From assembly GCA_949775045.1 (NCBI GenBank), contig OX459101.1, positions 9,079,101 through 9,143,100 on the forward strand: a stretch of 64,000 nucleotides of DNA. The letters are read 5' to 3'. This DNA is from Metridium senile. Taxonomy: Eukaryota; Cnidaria; Anthozoa; Actiniaria; Metridiidae. Positions 56,101-64,000 of the stretch are shown here, in pieces. The position numbers and the translations under genes were made by a program. Each line of letters begins with the position of its first letter. Positions within the stretch are counted from its first letter, which is position 1. Under the pieces are notes generated by a model. That model saw only the letters and a program-made list of their open reading frames with translations, was not told the origin of the DNA and searched no databases.

Positions 56101-57064
56101 AATCCGCCAGTCAGACTCAGGGATATCCTCCTCAATCCGCCAGTCAGACTCAGGGATATACTCCTCAATCGGCCAGTCAGACTCAGGGATATCCTCCTCA
56201 ATCCGCCAGTCAGACTCAGGGATATCCCCCACAATCGTCCATTCATTCTACTGTTTATTCTCCATCATCTGGTCATTCTGCACCCAATATTCATTCCAAG
56301 CAGAATGAGAAAATCAAAAGAGCTAGAATTGAAATCATTGATCGTGTGCTGTGTCATGCTACTGAAATGGAGCCAAAGGTGTTTGAATTTAATGGTCGAA
56401 GAGGTAAGATAATTATATATTAGTTTTACAATGGTTTCAAGTTGGATGCTGTGAAGTATCCCACAAACTTAATGTATTTTCTACTATACACGGGAGCTTT
56501 TACTAGGTATCTAATATATAATAGTTTAACCATTTTACTCCACTATAGAAGATACAGCCAATTTCAGCACCATTTTGTAGATGAACAACACATGATGGGA
56601 AACCAAGCTCTTATTATTTTGTGACTGCAAAAATAAATCCAAAATTTTCTGTATTTCCTATGGTACTGTGGGATAATTTTAAAATTTGTTTGGGTGGACC
56701 TGGTAAAAGTAGTTACACTGTAATAGTATCTTGAGTAAAGAGTGCATTAACTAATAGCATGAAACATTAGTAATACTATTTTGTACTATTTTATGAAAAT
56801 TCTATTGTTTTCTATTGTTCAACTAGCACTATTTTACACAATTTAGTAATTAGTGTTTCACGCTGAATGCACTCTACTACAATCATCTTCTATTTTGTTA
56901 TTTCAGGTGACAAGGAGTTCCTTGGCCTTGAAGAAGAACTAACAAGATGTATTCTAGACCTTGATAAAATACAGACTGATGGTATTGAGGATATTAGAAC
57001 TGCAAGAAAATCTGCAATACGAAGAGTACAATATCTAATTGATACTTTGGAAGAAAAAGGTTGA
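47175..57064 (+). CDS. BAG3: BAG3-like HSP70 co-chaperone: WW - Q/P-rich repeats - BAG (4 exons, 1235 aa)
   Basis: Exons 47175-47315, 48330-48554, 53220-56403 and 56907-57064 join in phase (0, 0, 1). The start at ATG 47175 is preceded by AGCC; the frame is open further upstream without an ATG. Exon 1 encodes a WW domain ([20 protein letters not shown], then W and P at the expected places). Exon 3 is a huge Gln/Pro/Ser-rich low-complexity exon; its end (55341-56232) is a coding minisatellite of 11-residue [11 protein letters not shown] units. Exons 3-4 end in a BAG domain with [38 protein letters not shown] and [20 protein letters not shown], the HSP70-NBD-binding helix pattern of BAG3. The protein should act as an HSP70 nucleotide-exchange factor linking clients to WW-binding PPxY partners. 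It is twice the length of human BAG3. No IPV small-HSP motif was spotted. Intron 2 carries GAT repeats and a DNA transposon. Confidence 0.92.
48010..48290. repeat. Array-free relative of the element carrying the 51-bp minisatellite
   Basis: TTGTTCTTTCATATTTTACT, the TCTGGCTGAGAAAATTT block, CAAATCTGGACGATTT and CTATGATTTCTTTTGTCAAT followed by TCATGAATTATTAATGAG match, in order, the left flank (about 19880-19975), one unit remnant, and the right flank (about 25262-25300) of the minisatellite. Here only about one unit is present. Confidence 0.6.
48671..48885. repeat. Foldback MITE with ATAGTCCCCTTCACAGTT ends
   Basis: Inverted ends ATAGTCCCCTTCACAGTTTC and GGGAACTGTGAAGGGGACTA, with inner arms AGGTAGCCAGGCCTTTGCAT / ATGCAAAGGCCCGGCTACCT. 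In BAG3-like intron 2. A partial relative lies at 866-1093. Confidence 0.88.
49140..51009 (+). repeat. GAT-rich satellite, left block
   Basis: About 1.8 kb built from GAAGGTGATCATAATAAT and GATGATGATGAATGTGATAA modules; the commonest unit is 51 bp (17 triplets). Longer blocks recur as higher-order repeats. Frames are open for more than 600 codons on both strands only because every unit is a multiple of three. It is intronic (BAG3-like intron 2) and was originally continuous with 52831-53075. Confidence 0.95.
51003..52837. mobile_element. Non-autonomous DNA element with 315-454-bp inverted repeats, inserted in GAT satellite
   Basis: The element (51010-52830, 1821 bp) starts CATAGGCAGCCCAAC and ends with its complement GTTGGGCTGCCTATG. 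The left arm (51010-51324) and right arm (52377-52830) align over nearly all their length; the right arm has an extra block of about 140 bp. GATGAAG flanks both ends (51003-51009, 52831-52837), a possible 7-bp target-site duplication, though the GAT-rich surroundings weaken this. The interior of about 1.05 kb is AT-rich with no plausible ORF, so movement would need a transposase from elsewhere. Superfamily unknown. Confidence 0.85.
52831..53075 (+). repeat. GAT-rich satellite, right block
   Basis: Continuation of the same GAAGGTGATCATAATAATGA repeat after the inserted element. It ends shortly before the acceptor of the large BAG3-like exon (53220). Confidence 0.93.
55341..56232 (+). repeat. 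Coding 33-bp minisatellite in the BAG3-like exon
   Basis: Units such as CAGTCAGACTCAGGGATATC encode [11 protein letters not shown]. Units are diverged at the 5' side (to about 55730) and nearly identical from 55735 to 56230, pointing to recent expansion at the 3' side. Reading frame is preserved in all copies. Confidence 0.93.
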
Positions 57065-58748
57065 CCCTTTACCAGATAAAATAACTCATTTACTATACTG
57101 TCCAGTAAATTTTGTTTTCAAGGATAATATCTATTTTTTTTGATATTATCAATTTCACCAAATATTTTTAGATGATATATATTTTGAGAAATATTGGAGA
57201 TTGGGAGGTTTTTCATTGTTTTCCTTTTTTTTCTTTAAAAAATTGCTTTTGTATCTGTATTATTAATAATGAAACTAAAGTGGTACCTCTATTAAGTGGT
57301 CATGCTCAGAACTTTGCAAATTGGTGACTTAATAGAGGTTGGCCGCAGAATAGAGGTATAGAATAGGTATAGGAATAGGACTGGGACTTTTTTTTGTGGC
57401 TGCCTAATAGAGGGTGACTGCTTAATGGGTAACTGCAATAGAGGTACCACAGACTGTAGTTTCTGTTTGTAAAAATGCAATCACCAATAATAATAGAATT
57501 GCAAAAACATCCTTTCATGAAAAATCGAAAATATTTTGGACTAAGAATATGCATGGTAGTAGTGTGGTGTGTGAAAACATTTCTGCAGAGCAGGAAATTC
57601 TGAATTAAAGTAAACATATTACAATATTATTAGACAAAGTATAATCACGGCACGGTAATATAAAGAATCAATGTAAACATGCATGGTAGCCAGCCAATCA
57701 GAGTGTGCATATAAGTCTTGCTGTTTTGTGCATGCCATAATATACATGAAAACTTTGCCTTCTTTTTTTAATACATTTTCTGTAGCTGCTACTACAGGAA
57801 AACACTAAATTGACAACATATTCAGTTGACAACATATGTGACTGTTCTTCAAAATGACAATGTATTAGTAATAATAATAATAATAATAATGGTAATATGT
57901 TAATTTAAAACCTTTGAACAGTAGAGTGATTTTCATTAACTTGTGAAACAAAGTGTATTGGTTAAAGTGTGATAGTCAAATAAATACAAAAGAACACAAT
58001 GGAAATAAGATGCATTTAAGAGTGATACACTAAAATGTTGTCCACAGGTTAATGAAAACGGCTCTGTTTCTGTTAAATAGAGTGCAAATCATTTACCTGT
58101 AAACTAGAAGTAGTACTAAATAGTTATAATTAAACAATAGCAAACTTAATAGAATAAGCATGAAATATCACAAGAGTACAAACATGAAAAGTGTGTAACA
58201 TAAATATATTATAGTACTTATTAATTTAGCACTATTTATGTTGCACACTAGAGTACAAACACTAAAAGTGTGCAATACTTTGTACTATTTACCACTAAAT
58301 AGTGTTGATTAAATAGAGAACAAAAGAATTTGCATAATTTAGCAGTATTTAGTGGTATTTATGTTGCACACTTTTAGTGTTTGTACTCTAGCTTGTAATG
58401 TTTGTACTCTACAAAATAGTAAAAAATACTGCTAATCAAACAAAATAATCAAATTGTACTATTTAGTATTACTGATGTTTTACAGATACAGAGTTTGCAT
58501 ATCATTATCATAATTTGAATTGATTGTAAGTTATATGTACATTAAATATATGTAATATTATATAACTCACTAAGGCAGGTCCTCTGAAATACTCTATGTA
58601 TCTAGTAATAAATTATGGTCATGCATTTTGCAATTATATTTTTACAATGTATTGAATGCAAGTTACTTTTCATTTAAAGAAATAGAATACCGGTACACGA
58701 GCATGCTCTATACAGTTACAGTTATTTCTTTTATAAAATATGTACATG
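57065..58748. other. BAG3-like 3' flank, AT-rich, no gene seen
   Basis: Besides the MITE at 57280-57451, this stretch contains an AAT repeat (about 57868-57890) and several direct and inverted copies of short motifs (TTGCACACTTTTAGTG, TTTGTACTCTA) at 58180-58480. No exon with splice support was found. Confidence 0.45.
57280..57451. repeat. Foldback MITE, copy 2 (GTGGTACCTCTATTAAG family)
   Basis: Same family as 37926-38093: ends GTGGTACCTCTATTAAGT and AATAGAGGTACCAC, with the shared GAATAGAGGTATAGAATAGG. It lies about 215 bp after the BAG3-like stop codon. Confidence 0.85.
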
Positions 58749-59520
58749 TATTCTTGGTTTTCACCTATCACGTGACCATATTGAAAGTCCTTAAATCGTC
58801 GCTTAAACTGTAAACAACCACTGAATTCATGAAGCACATACTTTATTTAGCAGTGTTAGCAAATATGAGGTCAGAAGAATGAATATTGGCAGAGTTATAG
58901 TCAAGCTATTACTAAAGATATTTAGTAAGAAATGTATGGCAAAAGCATTTCCGGTTGTGTTGATTATATCATTAACCAGATCTTTTCTGCAATGCAAATA
59001 GCAACCTAGGCCACATTAGCTTAAAGCTAGATGACCAATTTATATTTGCTCAAATTTGAGCTTAAATGGACTAATTGTGACCGAATACGAAGCCAGTAAA
59101 TATGCACATTGATTACAGTGAAATGTATGGTGCCGCCATGTTGGTGTCCTTCTGAGCGACACCAACATGGCAGCCAAAAGCCGAACTTTGCAAAAAACCC
59201 AAAATTTCTTAAATTTAGGGCAAAAATGCCAGTAATTTAGCTTTCTAATGATAATTCTAAGGTTTTGAGCTCAATCAAACATCGATAAATACAAAACGGA
59301 CATGAATCTAGCTTGATTTTCGACTACTAAAGATGCATGACTAGGGTTGCGTGACACAATTTGTCTCGCTTATATTTCCATACCAAAACACAGCAAAGAC
59401 ACAAGATTTAGCACAAATGTTCGTTTAGGGGAGCTCTAAAGAGTATTACTGCCAGAAGTAAATATAACTAATATTTCCGAAATAAAAAAATTTGATGACG
59501 TCACATGAAAACCAAGAATA
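58749..59520. repeat. Element with 15-bp inverted ends TATTCTTGGTTTTCA
   Basis: TATTCTTGGTTTTCA at 58749-58763 is exactly inverted at 59506-59520, with CACGTGACC and GACGTCACA just inside. It contains a small perfect hairpin (GCCATGTTGGTGTC / GACACCAACATGGC, about 59132-59172). No ORF. Probably a MITE; the rest of 59521-60484 shows only AT-rich and TTTCC-type repeats (60250-60480). Confidence 0.7.
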
Positions 59521-60484
59521 GAGAAATCAGTACACTCCCAATGCAAATGTAAAAGACTAGCAAAAGTCATTCCAGATGGAAAGAAATTGCTGGCATATTA
59601 TAGCAGATTATATTGTTAAGATATTTAGTATTGCTTACAATCATTATTTTTGTCAAGACCATGAAGATCATTTTGGGATATTTAGTGCAGTACAAACCAT
59701 TATTCTTGTCAACATGTAGGTTATTCTTTTGCAAACAGCAGATTTTTTAGGTTGCAATAATACTGTTACACATAAGTGTACTGCTTCAATTTGATTGTAG
59801 ATGACAAAACACATTTTTATAAGCAAAATGCCATAATTAATAGCTTTATTCTATCTATATTGCATGATGTTTTACAATTGCTAAGGACTAATCAAGCAAG
59901 GCTTCTACTGTAAGCTCCTTATTCTAAGATGTTTCTTTGTAATATGTACATGTTTTTCCTCATCATTGGAGTACAAGCTGGATTTTTACAAATGGTGAAC
60001 TTAGTTAAATATGATTATACATGGCCATTATACTTTACATAGAATGATTAATGTGATGTATATATTTATTTTCTATTTACAAAAAAGATGTCATCTGTTT
60101 AGTACATAATTCATGTGCTTTACATGATGTCTTTTAGTGCTGTCTCAATTCATCTGGACTGTATTGCGATGGTCTTCTTCAAGAACAGTGTGTTGTTCCT
60201 CTAATGCTGTTTGTAACAAAAGGGTTAGGGTGCTAGCCAGCTAGCACACCTATCCCAATTCTCGTTCATCTTATTTTCATTTCTCATTTCCATTTCAGGT
60301 TGTTGTTCCTATGTTTCCATTTTTTACTCTCTTTTTCCACTTTAATATTTCTATTCTCTTTTCACAGTCATTTCCTATTTTCAATTCTCATTTCCCATTC
60401 CCAATTTTCATTCCATCTTGTTTTTTCACTTTCCTATTATCATTTCCCATTTTTATTCTGAATTTTCATTCTATCTTGTTTTTC

Positions 60485-63440
60485 TCATTCTTCTTGTGAC
60501 ATGGATGGGTTCTGAAAATGATGATGCTGAAGAGGTGGTAATGGTTGTTGATGATGCATGTTCATCATTGCTGGATGCATTACTGGATCCCCACTGTGGG
60601 AAGGCTGGGGAGCATTTTGCTGAGGTGGTAACTGTCTAGGGGGTGGATGTGTAGCTTGCTGTAGTCTTTTTGTAAGGTCGTCTATTCTAATATCTTTAAG
60701 ATGCAGGAGATGTTCTAGTCTTCTTATTTTAACTTGTAAAATCTGAAAAATATAGACAGCATAAGGATATTATCATATGATAATAACAATGACGACAATG
60801 AGAATGAATGATAATATAAAATGATTGTTATAATGAAGATGATAAAAGCAATCATTCATTTGATAATTATATAATAGAAATATGCCAATAATTATTATAA
60901 TGATAGTGATGATGATGGAGATAATTATATAGTTATCATGATGATATAACAATAAAATAACCATTGATAAAACTAGCAATTATGTCCCAGTAACATAGTG
61001 ATGATGATGATGACAATAATGGTCAAATTGATGATAAAACGGATGATCATCTTGAATTCAAAATCAAATGTACCTGTACAGTTTCTTGTGATGCGAGTAA
61101 AGATTGTTCCTTCTCTTCTAATAATAGTCTTAAGTTTGGTGAGTCAGCACTTGACACATCTTGATAGGATTGTGCTCTTGGAACTTTACCACTACAAGGA
61201 AATTATACATTCAATTAATAATGTGTTTTATATCCTTTGCAGTAGTTTGCAAACTTATATGTATGTTACTTATAATGCAATAGACCACTTTGAAGGCTCG
61301 GACCTCCTTAGCATACCGGAAACAGTCTATGCAATTTAATAGAAACTACCAAAGACTCAAAGTTAAACAATAGAACCAAGCAAACAAAGAATACAATCTA
61401 TGACAACCCTAAAACACAATATTTATTATGCCTCATTACAAAGTCAAAATAATACAATTCTTCAGTGCCAGCAGAGAGCCCCTTTCAGAGTTTATGGTAG
61501 GTAAGCTACTTAAAGGAAGAGACAAAACGTGGTACAAATTTTTATTGTTTCTTGATACATATTATATGCCTTACTACAAGGTGTACCAAGTAACAACCCA
61601 TATAACATAGTACTATATATCAAAGCTTAGGCTGCACAATGGAGACTTGTATATATGTTGTGAATCCAAAGAGTAAAAGTTAAAATATCAACAGAATGAC
61701 ATAAAAACATTTATCTTTCTTCTTACCCCTTATTCATTGTAGCCACATTTGTCCGGCTTCCTTTATCCACTGGTTGATTTGGACCTCTTTGTCTTAATTT
61801 CATATTACTACCTTTGCTGTGTTCATCATTGTTGATATCACTCTGTCTTGGCCCTGATAAAGGCTTCATTGGAGGTGCTCCAGGATGACTTGAAAACTAA
61901 ACATTAAGTAAAGATCCAATATAAAGAAGTGTTTCTTTGTCAAAGGAAGGTTTTTTCAGATATTTAATGACAAGTGTTTCTTGTTCAGAGCTTCTTCTTC
62001 TCTTCACAGCTCTTTGCTTAGCTCTGAATAGTGAAACTCTGTTGCCATGGTAATTATTTAAAACACTAATTAGTTTGGCTTTGGTAGCTGGTATTTTGAG
62101 GGTGTCATTTTACTAGTATTCTGATTGGAAATTTGTTTGCTTTGATCAAAAATTGAGAATGATAGGCTATATTTATACTGTGTTTTTAATTTTTTTCAAT
62201 TTTTTTTCTTTTTAATTGAATTCTGAATAGAAAATAGTTGCTACAACCAAAACTATAAAATTAACTGAATTTTTGTATCTAAAGAATGGATATTTCACTG
62301 TGAAAGTGTGTAATCCTGAATACAAAGATGTTGTCATGGTTATAAATGTAAACATGCCAACAGTCTAAATATCATAGGAATACTGTACCTCTGGTTGTTG
62401 TTGTTGAGCTGGGTAACCACCATAGCGCATTTCTACTGGGCCAGTATTGAAAGCATAGCCATAATTATTTTCAGGACCTATGGATTGAAATGATACATGA
62501 TTTGTGGCACCAATTGAAAGACATGTTTTCAATGCATTTGAATAAAACACAAATTTGTTATGGAATGATGTGACCTCTTAAACACAAATTGATGATTTTA
62601 TTTCAAATAAAAAAGGTTTAAGACCACAGGATGCATTTATTGTTTCACCAATTCAAAGACCTTTTATCATTGCATTTGAAAAGAACAAAATGTTATTTGT
62701 TTTGAAAGGATGTCATCTCTTGAAATAAATGTTTAATTTACTTCAAAATCAAAAACATGAGACCACAGGAAGATAACATTATGAAACACTAAAACAAAAA
62801 CTGAATACCACTTCAAAAATAATGCCCAACAACATAACAAAAAATAGTAACAAACAAAACCAAGATTGGTTACTAGCTAACAGGAAATATGTGGCAGATG
62901 ACAACAATTTTACTTGTAAGAAAATAGTTTCCCTCTGTCAAAAATGGTACCCTAAGTACAACATGCTGCATTTGAAAAAAAAATCTAATAAAACTGACAG
63001 TCTGACAGTCTGACAATAATATATTTGCACATGACATTATCAGTAACATTGGCCTTGACTGAGGCCTAGCTGTCCACACTTATGCATTCTTGAATTGTTC
63101 TCCGTCCCCAAAGGGATAGAAAAACAATATGAAGATGCTATTAAAACAGATTAATGTGGATAGGGCCTGACTATGAATTGACAAGGTAATGTAGTGACTT
63201 GCCTCCTGAAAAGGACTAAATAGTAAAATATGTATTCCCCAAATTTACTCAAAATAGAAGATAACTCACAGACATTTTAATTTATGAACTTTTGTCTTGT
63301 CTTCCAGTCTTACCATTAGTTGAATAGCCATCATTATACAAGTAGGTATTGTGATCTATTATAGGTCCACTAAACTCATCCTGCATTTGATCCTGGTCGC
63401 GTAATGATTGTGCCTTCCTTTTAGCTATGTACTTATCAAT
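60485..63440 (-). CDS. SPEF1: SPEF1/CLAMP ciliary microtubule-binding protein, C-terminal part (5 exons)
   Basis: Minus-strand exons 63440-63314, 62477-62389, 61896-61727, 61191-61074 and 60742-60485 join in phase to 253 residues plus TGA (60487-60485). The first exon here (IDKYIAKRKAQSLRDQDQ) should follow the N-terminal calponin-homology domain, which lies beyond the window. The diagnostic part is the coiled coil LRLLLEEKEQSLLASQETVQ joined to ILQVKIRRLEHLLHLKDIRI and DDLTKRL, matching the C-terminus of SPEF1. After it this protein adds a Pro/Gln/His-rich tail of about 55 residues that the vertebrate protein lacks. SPEF1 bundles microtubules in the ciliary central pair and planar-polarity structures. 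The gene converges with the BAG3-like gene. Confidence 0.85.
60773..61000 (-). repeat. AT/GAT-rich low-complexity tract in SPEF1-like intron
   Basis: ATGATAATAAC / GATGATGATGG type sequence just upstream (in gene sense) of the last SPEF1-like exon; non-coding. Confidence 0.6.
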
Positions 63441-63558
63441 CTACAAACAAAGAATCAGTATAAGGTCTTGTTAATTAAAAGATGGACAATATATTTGCTT
63501 GTGGTGTTACTGCTAATGAATTGAAATGTGTTCAGTGTATAAGTGAAATACAGATACA

Positions 63559-63648
63559 TGAGAAAAATATCATATGCCCTTGGCGGGAATTAAACCCCAC
63601 CGGCGTATGATTTCAATTCCTGTAAGGGCATATGATATTTTTCTCATG
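63559..63648. repeat. Foldback with GAGAAAAATATCATATGCCCT ends
   Basis: The left end GAGAAAAATATCATATGCCC is perfectly inverted at the right end, around a 48-bp loop with a tRNA T-arm-like GGTTTAATTCCC on the minus strand. It lies in the SPEF1-like intron upstream of 63440; the rest of 63441-64000 has no recognisable exon. Confidence 0.75.
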
Positions 63649-64000
63649 CAACTATCAATATAATTAATTATGTGATGATCACATATAGCTAGGTGATGGT
63701 CAAAAATGTATTGTTTGTTAATTACTAAATATTTGGTCATTCTGAAATGCACAGTTAAAAACTCTGCCTTGAATAACAGTCCATACATGAAGTTGATTGA
63801 AAAGCACAATAGTCTTTTGCAGGATCTGGTGTCACCTTTTCAAAAATATTTTTTTCAGAGTAACACAAAATGAATTCCAGAAAGAGAATATCAAACAAAC
63901 AGGCAATACAAATCCTTATTACACTGACCACAGCATGTGTTCAAGTGTGTGTTAATTTATTTCTTTATTAAAACTTCTTGGAACATAAAAAAGATCCCAT

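Noticed and set aside
55300..56412. 370-codon plus-strand and 201- and 118-codon minus-strand ORFs over the BAG3-like exon
   Set aside because: Shadows of the 33-bp coding repeat in other frames; the WW/BAG frame is the one with domains and matching splice phases.

Overview
This is an AT-rich metazoan nuclear region with introns, canonical GT/AG splice sites, many microsatellites and dense transposon debris. The gene content (secreted PAN, PAN-EGF-discoidin and D8C proteins beside conserved chaperone and ciliary genes) and the abundance of foldback/MITE elements suggest an invertebrate, most likely an anthozoan cnidarian. The species cannot be read from the sequence. There are no bacterial features, operons or CRISPR arrays.

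Six host genes were reconstructed exon by exon, with intron phases checked. They are: (1) the 3' part of an UNC45 myosin/HSP90 co-chaperone gene (+, 104-6297, ten exons); (2) a secreted PAN/fibrinogen-like/D8C protein (-, 14922-11675, three exons); (3) a secreted PAN-EGF-F5/8C (discoidin) protein (+, 31152-35990, four exons); (4) a complete EPHX1-type microsomal epoxide hydrolase of 455 residues (-, 46889-37134, four exons); (5) a BAG3-like WW + prion-like repeat + BAG co-chaperone of 1235 residues (+, 47175-57064, four exons); (6) the 3' part of a SPEF1/CLAMP ciliary protein gene (-, 63440-60485, five exons). EPHX1 and BAG3-like are divergent, with 285 bp between their start codons. UNC45 (HSP90 partner) and BAG3-like (HSP70 partner) are both proteostasis factors, but they lie 41 kb apart.

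Much of the rest is mobile or repetitive DNA. A 1765-bp unit is repeated in tandem downstream of UNC45 (6931-10903). An intact RTE-like non-LTR element lies at 15821-18928 (-). A second, 5'-truncated and frameshifted non-LTR element (21061-24494) sits inside a 51-bp minisatellite. A tRNA-derived SINE lies in a (CTAGAC)n tract near 28 kb. A 77-bp tRNA-like tandem array (34.9-35.5 kb) occupies an intron of gene 3. At least ten foldback/MITE copies are scattered through the window.

The most interesting object is a 6.37-kb DNA transposon (39391-45756) inside EPHX1 intron 1. It has terminal inverted repeats of about 125-135 bp, an apparent 3-bp CTG target-site duplication, and one uninterrupted 1470-codon ORF on the strand opposite EPHX1. 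That protein joins N-terminal Cys/His motifs, a candidate RNase H-like core, an XPG/FEN1-like PIN nuclease domain with its acidic residues in place, and a Cys-rich CXC-like tail. A second DNA element (51010-52830) with 315-454-bp inverted repeats has split a GAT microsatellite in BAG3-like intron 2.
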